38,691 nt of DNA from Patescibacteria group bacterium (GTDB lineage Bacteria > Patescibacteriota > Minisyncoccia > UBA6257 > 2-01-FULL-56-20), in NCBI GenBank assembly GCA_028865305.1, contig JAGWKM010000009.1:1-38691 (forward strand), read 5' to 3'. The notes beneath the pieces were generated by a model. That model saw only the letters and a program-made list of their open reading frames with translations. It was not told where the DNA came from and made no database searches. Below are positions 24,401-30,553 of the stretch, in pieces. Every line of letters starts with the position of its first letter. Within the stretch, counting starts at the first letter, position 1. The translations under genes and the position numbers were made by a program.

Positions 24401-24459
24401 CCAATGACGCAATGAACGATGAAACGACCAATGAACGAGCGGACTCATTGCGTCATTGG
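24401..24459. repeat. Inverted and tandem repeat between the ABC genes
   Basis: A perfect 15-bp inverted repeat (CCAATGACGCAATGA at 24401-24415, reverse complement at 24445-24459). The left side is preceded by further tandem copies of the ATGACGCAATG unit (24373-24400). It lies in the 105 bp between the permease stop and the ATPase start and could act as a processing or attenuation hairpin. Confidence 0.85.
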
Positions 24460-24468
24460 CTCATTTCA

Positions 24469-25287
24469 TCATTCAAACTTGAACCTTTCCGCGAATCGCA
24501 GCAGTTTTTGCCAGACGAAGAAATTCAACAATGCTATTGCGCCGACCATGATGAGGATCGCGGCGATAAATGCTGTGTTCGAGCCGGATGATGCCGCGTT
24601 CACCATGATGCTGCCGATGCCAAACACATCCTGTGCCGCGGTGCCGCCCGGGATATAGGTATGGAGCACCTCGGCGACGATGATGATATTCCAGCCCTGG
24701 GCCCAGGCGAGGAGCGAACCGGTGACGAGGTAGGGGACGGTTGCCGGAATCAGGATGCGTCCTAAAAAATCCTTGCCGCGGATGCCGAATACCCGTGCGG
24801 CGTCTTTGATGTCCGTCGGGATCACCTTCAGGCCGCCGACCAGGCTGAAGACGATATTCCAGAGCATGCTCAAGAAAATAATGAACACCGCAGCGCCCTG
24901 GATTTCGCCGAAACGGATAAAGAAGGCGATAACCACCGGAAAAAATGCCAATACCGGAATGGATTGCGCGATATCATAAACCGGAAGCAAAACCCGTTCC
25001 ATGAGCGGGCTTTTGTTCACGAGAAGCGCGAGCGGCACGGCGCAGACGAGTGCCAAAAGATAGGCGATGATCAGCCGGAAGAGCGTCGCAAAGAGCGCCT
25101 GGCCGATCGTGCCGAAGGACACTTGGCCGGGTACGATCGGGAAAATCGAAAGCAGCCGCAGGACGATGAAGAGCAGGATGACGGCGAAGAGCGGTGCGAA
25201 GGCGGCGTGCGCGCGCTGCCAGGGCGAAGTCGGATAACTGAAGCCGAAATGCCGCGCGGTGTGGTGGATGTGCCTGCGGTTGTCCAT
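24469..25287 (-). CDS. ABC transporter permease (NitT/TauT type)
   Basis: 272 residues with about six membrane segments (near 30-50, 68-92, 108-130, 140-160, 195-220 and 240-262). The EAA-type cytoplasmic loop is seen at DIKDAARVFGIRGKDFLGRILIP, where the ATPase docks. It matches the SsuC/TauC/NrtB permease family. ATG 25287 is used because a TATAAT box ends 6 nt before it; an earlier in-frame ATG (25305) would put that box inside the gene. It is the first gene of the two-gene importer operon. The substrate is unknown because no binding protein is encoded here. Confidence 0.9.
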   Translation of the reverse strand: MDNRRHIHHTARHFGFSYPTSPWQRAHAAFAPLFAVILLFIVLRLLSIFPIVPGQVSFGTIGQALFATLFRLIIAYLLALVCAVPLALLVNKSPLMERVLLPVYDIAQSIPVLAFFPVVIAFFIRFGEIQGAAVFIIFLSMLWNIVFSLVGGLKVIPTDIKDAARVFGIRGKDFLGRILIPATVPYLVTGSLLAWAQGWNIIIVAEVLHTYIPGGTAAQDVFGIGSIMVNAASSGSNTAFIAAILIMVGAIALLNFFVWQKLLRFAERFKFE

Positions 25288-25293
25288 GAGTTC

Positions 25294-25299
25294 ATTATA
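25294..25299 (-). promoter_or_regulatory. -10 box (TATAAT) of the ABC operon
   Basis: Perfect TATAAT on the minus strand, 6 nt before ATG 25287; no clear -35. Confidence 0.45.
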
Positions 25300-25399
25300 C
25301 CGCAATGTTTTTGCCGAGATAGCTGTAGCAGGGGGACAGCCGCCGGATTCAACGATAAATTGAAAAAAATATTCTCCTCAATTATACTCCCCTATGAGC

Positions 25400-25422
25400 A
25401 CGCATAGCTCAGTTGGTTCAGA
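25400..25422 (+). pseudogene. tRNA 5'-half-like fragment
   Basis: GCACGCATAGCTCAGTTGGT has the look of a tRNA acceptor strand, positions 8-9 and D-arm start, but no matching GAGC D-stem strand or anticodon arm follows. Its acceptor would pair only 5 of 7 positions with the 3'-half-like fragment at 25783-25808. Confidence 0.4.
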
Positions 25423-25437
25423 CCTATATATCTGGCT

Positions 25438-25655
25438 GCGTTGCGAACGACTTTGCCCGAGCGTTAGGCAGGACAAGGAGACAATAGCAGACTATGGCTC
25501 CAAAATTCCAGCAATGCGATCGGGTAGAATCGTCGCAATCCTTTGGACTCTGGCTAAATTCGACAATAGCTGCGTTACAAGTGATTCGCGGTGCGTCCAA
25601 CACAGCGAATCACTTGTGCTTGGCTCTTGTCGAATTTGGCCGAGAGCGCGGTCGG
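25438..25655 (+). other. Two large consecutive hairpins, possible structured RNA
   Basis: The first fold (about 25438-25541) pairs TTGCGA-A-CGA with TCGTCGCAA, has inner CCCGA/TCGGG and a GGAG-ATAG/CTAT-CTCC hairpin. The second (about 25546-25651) has a perfect 13-bp inner stem (ACAAGTGATTCGC with its complement) and a 15-bp outer stem (GGCTAAATTCGACAA with one T-G). No coding gene is convincing here. Confidence 0.5.
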
Positions 25656-25704
25656 ATATATTATGGAAAGGAGGTCAGGCGCCGCATTCACATTGCAAAA
25701 CAAG

Positions 25705-25776
25705 GCGCGTTTAGCTCAGTGGTAGAGCGTCGCATTCACATTGCGAAGGCCGCTGGTCCGATCCCAGCAACGCGCA
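25705..25776 (+). tRNA. tRNA-Val (anticodon CAC)
   Basis: Full cloverleaf: acceptor GCGCGTT/AACGCGC, D-arm GCTC/GAGC, anticodon stem TCGCA/TGCGA with loop TTCACAT, T-arm GCTGG/CCAGC with loop TCCGATC, discriminator A. CCA is not encoded. The T-loop starts TCC rather than TTC, which is unusual. The anticodon-arm sequence CGCATTCACATTGC is also present as a partial duplicate just upstream (about 25683-25696). Confidence 0.85.
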
Positions 25777-25782
25777 CATCGT

Positions 25783-25808
25783 CTCAGGTTCGAATCCTGA
25801 TGCACGCA
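25783..25808 (+). pseudogene. tRNA 3'-half-like fragment
   Basis: TCAGG-TTCGAAT-CCTGA is a perfect T-arm, followed by TGCACGC as an acceptor strand and A. No complete 5' partner GCGTGCA exists in the vicinity. Confidence 0.4.
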
Positions 25809-25816
25809 CAATATAT

Positions 25817-25844
25817 AAAAACGCCGCAGCTTGGAAGCCGCGGC
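25817..25844 (-). terminator. Terminator for the first SET gene
   Basis: Minus strand: GCCGCGGCTT/AAGCTGCGGC stem (25844-25823, one G-T) followed by GTTTTTAT, 12 nt after the stop. Confidence 0.8.
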
Positions 25845-25855
25845 AGTATGCGGAT

Positions 25856-26272
25856 TTAGAATCCGAGGTCGTCGTTATAAGTGCCATAGTCGACAGTTAA
25901 TTCTTCGCCCGCTTTCACCTCGCGGGTCGTGGTGAAGTCATCATCTTCTCCGTACGCCAGGTTGGGCGTTGTGGAATGGTTGAAGAAGAAGTCGAGGTGG
26001 ATGCCGTTGATGCCGCAAGCCGGGAGCCAGATGTGGCCGTTTTCCACGACGCACATGTCTTCGACATAGCGTTTCACGGTGCTCGGGATCAGCGGATCGT
26101 TTCTGATCTCATCGAGCGGAATGTTTACGAATTCCATTTTATATTCACCAAACGGCTTCACGCCGGCGGGAATATCCCGGATAGCGAAAACGCCAATTCC
26201 CTCAATGGGCGACGGCATCAGGCGTGCATATACCTTATGCCGTAAGTTCTCAATGAGCTCTTGCTTTTTCAC
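25856..26272 (-). CDS. SET-domain protein 1 (putative lysine methyltransferase)
   Basis: 138 residues. An N-terminal helix (KKQELIENLRHKVYARL) is followed by the SET core: GIGVFAIRDIPAG (25-37), FNHSTTPNL (97-105) and GEELTVDYG (122-130). The NHS and the catalytic-type Tyr are present; these bind S-adenosylmethionine and the lysine in SET methyltransferases. No post-SET zinc cluster. It starts at GTG with GGAGG 4 nt upstream. It is clearly paralogous to SET protein 3 (27703): both share the N-terminal helix, VFAIRDIP and a DxxFFxNHS pattern. It is divergent from the GNAT gene with overlapping promoters. Confidence 0.85.
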   Translation of the reverse strand: MKKQELIENLRHKVYARLMPSPIEGIGVFAIRDIPAGVKPFGEYKMEFVNIPLDEIRNDPLIPSTVKRYVEDMCVVENGHIWLPACGINGIHLDFFFNHSTTPNLAYGEDDDFTTTREVKAGEELTVDYGTYNDDLGF

Positions 26273-26287
26273 AATTCCTCCATGGCG

Positions 26288-26315
26288 ATTATTGCATATT
26301 TTTGCGGTGGGTCAA
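26288..26315 (-). promoter_or_regulatory. Promoter TTGACC-N16-AATAAT (extended -10) for SET gene 1
   Basis: Minus strand: -35 at 26315-26310 and TGC-AATAAT with -10 at 26293-26288, 15 nt before the GTG start. It is back-to-back with the GNAT promoter. Confidence 0.5.
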
Positions 26316-26320
26316 AGAAC

Positions 26321-26350
26321 TTGACAAATTAGCGAAGTATTTTCTAAAAT
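26321..26350 (+). promoter_or_regulatory. Promoter TTGACA-N18-TAAAAT for the GNAT gene
   Basis: Consensus -35 (26321-26326) and TAAAAT -10 (26345-26350), leaving about 17 nt of leader with an AAAGGG ribosome site. Confidence 0.65.
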
Positions 26351-26373
26351 AGAAGTAGAAAGGGTTTATAACA

Positions 26374-26866
26374 ATGAGCGAAAAGTTGATGGTTTCTGCC
26401 GCACTCATTCCCGAAGACATTCCGGGATTACGGGCAGTGGATGCGGCGTGTTATTATGCCGCAGACTTATTCGATCCGAAGGATTGGAACTTCTATGCGA
26501 AGAAGTTTCAATATTATTGCGCTTATATAAATGGCGAATGCGTCGGGACAATCGCTCTTGGCCTTAACCGGGACGCTTGGCTCGATGGCGATTTGCCACC
26601 GATCCGGCGTGGCTCGCTTTACTTGGCCGGTGTTGCGGTTTTGCCTCAGTTTCAGGGCAAGGGCTATGGAAAGGCCGCTTTGCGGTGGCTTCTCCGGTAT
26701 GCGAGGCGCAACAAAGTCCGGAAGATCGTTCTGATTTGCCGCAGCCGCCAACTCGCCGCGGTCAGTATGTATCAGGACGCGGGTTTCGTCATTACGAAGG
26801 CCATTCATTCCGGATTTCTGGGAAGGGCCGGTGGACACCTGCCTCATCATGGAACGCAAACTGTGA
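26374..26866 (+). CDS. GNAT-family acetyltransferase, interrupted by a +1 frameshift
   Basis: The main frame encodes a GNAT domain: YCAYINGECVGTIALG, then SLYLAGVAVLPQFQGKGYGKAAL (motif A, acetyl-CoA pyrophosphate loop QGKGYG) and AVSMYQDAGF (motif B). After Phe148 the frame continues into unrelated sequence that runs under the convergent SET gene. Skipping one base (C at 26818) gives a natural end, WEGPVDTCLIMERKL and TGA at 26864-26866, the usual GNAT C-terminus, with a terminator 8 nt later. So the gene holds a one-base insertion, a sequencing error, or a programmed shift at TTT-C-TGG. The corrected product is 163 residues. Confidence 0.8.
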
Positions 26867-26873
26867 AATTTCT

Positions 26874-26905
26874 GCGGCGTTGCCTTCTGGGTGGCGCCGC
26901 TTTTT
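26874..26905 (+). terminator. Rho-independent terminator of the GNAT gene
   Basis: GCGGCGTTGCC/GGTGGCGCCGC stem (11 bp with three G-T), TTCTG loop, then TTTTTATTTT. Confidence 0.8.
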
Positions 26906-27644
26906 ATTTTATTACGAGCGCCATACCTTTTTCGATGCCGAATACTGTCAGGCCTAATTTGGGGAATGCAAGGCGCTGGCCGGTTTCGCGGATCCTTTTC
27001 CGTAATTCACTGATGGGAGGTAGCTGTGTATCGCTTTGTTTCAACGATGGTTTTGTTTCGGAAGCGTACAGATCGTAAATATTCGGATAGTCTTTTCCGA
27101 TGCTTCGAGGATAGTCAGCAAGCGGCAATAGTTTGGTCTGGTACGGTCCGATGTTTTTTTGGTACCAAACGCCAAAATTTTTTTTCCAAAGCGTTTCAAG
27201 CGGATCGAACTGCGCGATGGCATGATGCATCGTGCCGGTACAATTTCGTGCTTCGCAGTGGCATACGTGCATGTTGCAGGTCGTTGCTTCTTCGCCGGGA
27301 GCATAAAGCCAATAATTCACGGTTATTTCTTCGCCTTGGAATATTTTTCTCGAGGCGAAATAGAGGACGTGTCCTTGATAGGGATAAAGATCACAATTGT
27401 TGGCGCACGAATGGTTGATGAGATGGATGCCTTCGGTATCTGGATTCCCTAAAATGTCGTAGGTCGTTCCGCCTACCATGGTATATAGGCCATCGCGGGC
27501 CTCGTTTTCTTTTTTGGGGTCCATAATGGTGCCGAGGTAATCGCCAATAACGGTTCCGGCGACAATATCATGTCGGGCAAAGACGCCGCGCCCCCGATTC
27601 GTTGTTTTTTTTATCTGATACCAGTCGGATGGAATGAGAAACAT
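26904..27644 (-). CDS. SET-domain protein 2 with post-SET cysteine cluster
   Basis: 246 residues. SET core: NRGRGVFARHDIVAGTVIGDYLG (17-39), INHSCANNCDL (76-86) and GEEITVNYW (104-112), followed by a post-SET-like zinc cluster (Cys123, Cys128, Cys130, Cys135; CxCx3-4C pattern). A C-terminal region of about 100 residues (138-246), with no recognised domain, follows. Post-SET clusters complete the active-site channel in many eukaryotic-type histone methyltransferases, so this is the most eukaryote-like of the three. It is only distantly similar to SET 1 and 3. Convergent with the GNAT gene and divergent from the SET-DUF2156-ATP-grasp operon. Confidence 0.83.
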   Translation of the reverse strand: MFLIPSDWYQIKKTTNRGRGVFARHDIVAGTVIGDYLGTIMDPKKENEARDGLYTMVGGTTYDILGNPDTEGIHLINHSCANNCDLYPYQGHVLYFASRKIFQGEEITVNYWLYAPGEEATTCNMHVCHCEARNCTGTMHHAIAQFDPLETLWKKNFGVWYQKNIGPYQTKLLPLADYPRSIGKDYPNIYDLYASETKPSLKQSDTQLPPISELRKRIRETGQRLAFPKLGLTVFGIEKGMALVIK

Positions 27645-27667
27645 AGGGATATCATATCATATCTTGC

Positions 27668-27696
27668 TTGCGAGGGAGAATGTTCGATGATATATT
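27668..27696 (+). promoter_or_regulatory. Promoter TTGCGA-N17-TATATT (extended -10)
   Basis: -35 at 27668-27673, TGA-TATATT with -10 at 27691-27696; the ATG of SET gene 3 follows 6 nt later (leaderless). It drives the three-gene operon. Confidence 0.6.
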
Positions 27697-27702
27697 TTTG
27701 AT

Positions 27703-28140
27703 ATGGACGATCATATTCAGGCTCTCATTAAAGATTTGGAGGAAAATGTGTATTGCCGTCTGCGGCCTTCGTCGGTTTCTGGTGTCGGCGTATTTGCGAT
27801 CAGAGATATTCCCAAGGGTATCAACCCGTTCAAAAATTTTTTATCGTTTCATTTCAGCGATCTCGATCCAGAGCTGGTTTTTAACAATGACAGGATTGAC
27901 CCCGCGGTAAAAGAATTGGTGAATGATATGTATGGCATCGGCGATGGCCGGTTGAATTTGTGGCAGGGCGGGCTGAACGGTATTGATATCAGCTTTTTCA
28001 TGAACCATTCCGAAAAAAATCCCAATATGCTTTCCAAAGAAAGCGGCGAGTATTTTATAACCGCACGGGAGATCAAAAAAGGTGAAGAGTTATTTGCGGA
28101 TTACGGGGTATACGCAGAAAACCAGGATGAAATTTCTTGA
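27703..28140 (+). CDS. SET-domain protein 3 (putative lysine methyltransferase), operon gene 1
   Basis: 145 residues. Helical N-terminus (HIQALIKDLEENVYCRL), then SET motifs SGVGVFAIRDIPKG (26-39), FMNHSEKNPNM (99-109) and GEELFADYG (127-135). Catalytic-type Tyr134 and NHS are intact, with no post-SET cluster. It is a close paralogue of SET protein 1. Its 3' end overlaps the next gene by 14 nt, so the products are translationally coupled. The substrate is unknown; candidates are the coupled proteins, ribosomal proteins or a chromatin-like protein. Confidence 0.85.
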   Translation: MDDHIQALIKDLEENVYCRLRPSSVSGVGVFAIRDIPKGINPFKNFLSFHFSDLDPELVFNNDRIDPAVKELVNDMYGIGDGRLNLWQGGLNGIDISFFMNHSEKNPNMLSKESGEYFITAREIKKGEELFADYGVYAENQDEIS

Positions 28141-29077
28141 AGATATCGTTGCAGCACGGCCGACCATTGAGGCAGCAATCCAAAAATGGGGCTATGCGGC
28201 GGAACATAATTTTTTCTGGTTCCAGTGCTACGTGGATCCGGGATGGCGGAATATTTTCATCGAATCGGAGCATGGTGCGCTGTTTACTTCCTATAATCCA
28301 AAGAAGCAGGTTTATGCAGTGGTGTTCGATCCATTAGCGGCACCCGAGCAGCGGATCCCTCTTTTATTGGAGTACACGGATTGGATTTTTAAACATACTC
28401 AGGCGAAGAAGATTTGGTTTCAGCTTGAAACGCCGGTTCAGCAACGGTTGTGGCAAGAGCTGCCCGTTGAGTATCACGCAAACAAGGTTTATTTTTCTTT
28501 AGTTTGGCCCATTTACGACATGCGGGATTTTGATACTGCGTTGCCAGGGGGACATTTCAAAAGCATACGCAAAGAGATGCATCGATTCTATCGCGACCAT
28601 GCGGTTACCGTGCGGGATGCGCATGCCTATCCTGATGCAGCGGCATTGCATGCGGTGGTGGACCATTGGCGGGAGCGGCGTCCAAATCCTGAGAAAGCTC
28701 TGGATGGCGCTTATCATCAAGTCATCGATAATAATTTTAAAGGCATGGACGAAGCCCGGATTTTTGAAGTTGACGGTAAACCCGTCGGATTCAACGCGGG
28801 TTGGAATGTGCCGAATAGCGATCGATTTTATGGCGCTATCGGCCTTCATGATTATTCTATCGACGGTTTGGGTACGATGCTTTATTTGGAGGATTTGTTT
28901 TATCTCAAGGGACATGGCTATGGTGAAGTAGATATGGCGGGAAGCGAAAAACCATTGTTGTGGTTTAAAAATAAATTTTGTCTTCCCAAAAGAACTTATC
29001 GTACATCTCATTTTTCCATTACGAGGGCGCAAAAGCCTCTTGCATTGCATTTGTCAGAGGCCTTACAATCAAATTGA
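28127..29077 (+). CDS. DUF2156 / LPG-synthase C-terminal-like acyl- or aminoacyl-transferase, operon gene 2
   Basis: 316 residues, soluble. The sequence shows the GNAT/FemX-like double domain of the LPG_synthase_C (DUF2156) family: FFWFQCYVDPGWRNIFIESE and VYAVVFDPLA in the first half; KSIRKEMHRFYRD, ARIFEVDGKPVGFNAGWNVP, YGAIGLHDYSIDGLGTMLYL and DMAGSEKPLLWFKNKF in the second. In MprF this domain transfers lysine from Lys-tRNA to phosphatidylglycerol; here the membrane flippase part is absent, so the acceptor may be soluble. ATG 28127 is used, overlapping SET gene 3 by 14 nt; the next gene starts 1 nt after the stop. Confidence 0.82.
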   Translation: MKFLEDIVAARPTIEAAIQKWGYAAEHNFFWFQCYVDPGWRNIFIESEHGALFTSYNPKKQVYAVVFDPLAAPEQRIPLLLEYTDWIFKHTQAKKIWFQLETPVQQRLWQELPVEYHANKVYFSLVWPIYDMRDFDTALPGGHFKSIRKEMHRFYRDHAVTVRDAHAYPDAAALHAVVDHWRERRPNPEKALDGAYHQVIDNNFKGMDEARIFEVDGKPVGFNAGWNVPNSDRFYGAIGLHDYSIDGLGTMLYLEDLFYLKGHGYGEVDMAGSEKPLLWFKNKFCLPKRTYRTSHFSITRAQKPLALHLSEALQSN

Positions 29078-29078
29078 T

Positions 29079-30479
29079 ATGGCGGACGTTGAAATAAAAA
29101 ATGGCGCGGTTGCCGAATCGAATGGGCAGATATCGGATGTCCAGAGGACATCCAATATTGAGGGTTATCCGGCGGAGGAAAAATTCTCCAAAAAATTCCT
29201 GTTCGTTTCGGATTCCGCGGCGGCGGTGGATTTGGCTTGGAAAATAAAATCGGAAGGGAACGAAGTGCGGATGTACATCGGCAACGAAGAGGACCAGGAT
29301 GTGGGCGACGGGTTCATCGATAAAGTGGACGATTGGCTGGGACAGGTTGATTGGGCGGACGTGGTGGTCTTTGATGACGTCGTTTCGGGGCCGAATGGCT
29401 TCGGCAAGGTTGCCGATGAACTGCGCGCCAAAGGCAAACTGGTCGTCGGCGGCAGCGAATATACGGACAAACTGGAGATCGACCGCGAATTCGGCCAGCA
29501 GGAGATGAAGTCGGCGGGCATGTTGGTGCTGCCGCAGTGGATGTTCGACAACTTCGGCGCGGCGATCGATTTCCTGAAAGACAATCCGGGGCGATACGTT
29601 TTCAAGCCGGCGGAAGGCGATTTCGATTGGCATGTGCGCAACCTGCTTTTCATCGGACAGGAAGAAGACGGCAAGGATCTGCTTGAAATGCTGGAGCATA
29701 ACCGCAAGAGCTGGGCGCGGAAAATCAAACGGTTCCAGCTGCAGAAAGTGGTGAGCGGCGCGGAGATCGCCTGCGGGGCGTTCTTCAACGGCCATGATTT
29801 CGTGACGCCCATCAATATTAATTTCGAGCACCAAAAATTGTTCCCGGGCGACATCGGGCCGCGTACGGGCGAGATGGGCACGCTGATGTTCTGGTCCGAG
29901 CCGAACGGCTTCTTCAATGCGACGCTCGGCAAGATGCTCGAGAAGCTCCGGGAAAGCAAATACGTCGGCTACATCGATATCAACTGCATCGCGAACGGCA
30001 AAGGCATTTATCCGCTCGAATTCACGGCGCGTTTCGGATATCCCACGATCAGCATCCAGCAAGAGGGGATCACGAGCCCCATGGGTGAATTCCTGTACGC
30101 ACTCGCAAAAGGGGAGCAATATCCGCTCCGCACCGATAAAGGATTCCAGGTCGGCATCGTGATCGCCGCGCCGCCCTTCCCATACCGCGATGAAAAAATG
30201 CTGCAGGTTTATAAAGATATCTCTATTTTGTTCAAGAAGCCGAATTTCGACGGCATCCATCTGGGCGACGTGAAGCTTGTCGAGAATGACTGGAAGCTCG
30301 CCGGCAAAAGCGGCTACGCGCTTATCATCACCGGTTCAAATTCAACCGTTGCCGAGGCGAGGCGGCAGGCCTATCGGCGCATCGAAAACGTCATGCTGCA
30401 GAACATGTTTTACAGGACGGATATCGGGGCTAAGTGGTTTGAAGAAAGCGACGAATTGCAGACCTGGGGCGTGTTGTAG
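29079..30479 (+). CDS. PurD-like ATP-grasp ligase, operon gene 3
   Basis: 466 residues. A Rossmann-like N-terminal domain (KKFLFVSDSAAAVDLAWKIK, about 38-57; VVVFDDVVSG) precedes an ATP-grasp domain with RYVFKPAEGD (Lys177), GDIGPRTGEMGT (257-268, resembling the GDxGPNTGGMG of PurD) and YIDINCIANGKGIYPLEFTARFGYP with the metal-binding Glu. The C-terminal domain resembles that of GAR synthetase. PurD joins glycine to phosphoribosylamine, but no purine gene is near and the operon partners are unrelated, so a different carboxylate-amine ligation is likely. It ends 15 nt before a strong terminator. Confidence 0.85.
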   Translation: MADVEIKNGAVAESNGQISDVQRTSNIEGYPAEEKFSKKFLFVSDSAAAVDLAWKIKSEGNEVRMYIGNEEDQDVGDGFIDKVDDWLGQVDWADVVVFDDVVSGPNGFGKVADELRAKGKLVVGGSEYTDKLEIDREFGQQEMKSAGMLVLPQWMFDNFGAAIDFLKDNPGRYVFKPAEGDFDWHVRNLLFIGQEEDGKDLLEMLEHNRKSWARKIKRFQLQKVVSGAEIACGAFFNGHDFVTPININFEHQKLFPGDIGPRTGEMGTLMFWSEPNGFFNATLGKMLEKLRESKYVGYIDINCIANGKGIYPLEFTARFGYPTISIQQEGITSPMGEFLYALAKGEQYPLRTDKGFQVGIVIAAPPFPYRDEKMLQVYKDISILFKKPNFDGIHLGDVKLVENDWKLAGKSGYALIITGSNSTVAEARRQAYRRIENVMLQNMFYRTDIGAKWFEESDELQTWGVL

Positions 30480-30494
30480 GCCCGGGATAAAAAG

Positions 30495-30527
30495 GGGCGG
30501 CTCTCTTTCGGGAGCCGTCCTTTTTTT
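30495..30527 (+). terminator. Rho-independent terminator of the SET operon
   Basis: A 9-bp stem with one G-T (GGGCGGCTC 30495-30503 with 30512-30520), 8-nt loop and T7. Confidence 0.9.
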
Positions 30528-30553
30528 GCTTTACCCAAACCGTTTGTTTTTTT

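Noticed and set aside
24373-24459. CRISPR array between the ABC genes
   Set aside because: Repeat units are too short and lack spacers; the main feature is a hairpin.
25400-25808. Group I intron splitting a tRNA
   Set aside because: No P3-P9 core or guanosine-binding P7 could be identified, and the outer tRNA halves do not form a proper acceptor or D stem.
25394-25859. Protein-coding frames across the tRNA-Val region
   Set aside because: They overlap the tRNA and the hairpins, have unusual composition, and have no ribosome site.
29019-30260. 413-codon minus-strand frame over the ATP-grasp gene
   Set aside because: It is a mirror of GC-rich codon usage; Arg/His/Phe-rich translation without recognisable motifs.
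29079-30479. Genuine purD (purine biosynthesis)
   Set aside because: The ATP-grasp and PurD-like motifs are present but divergent, and no purine gene is near; the operon partners point to another ligation.
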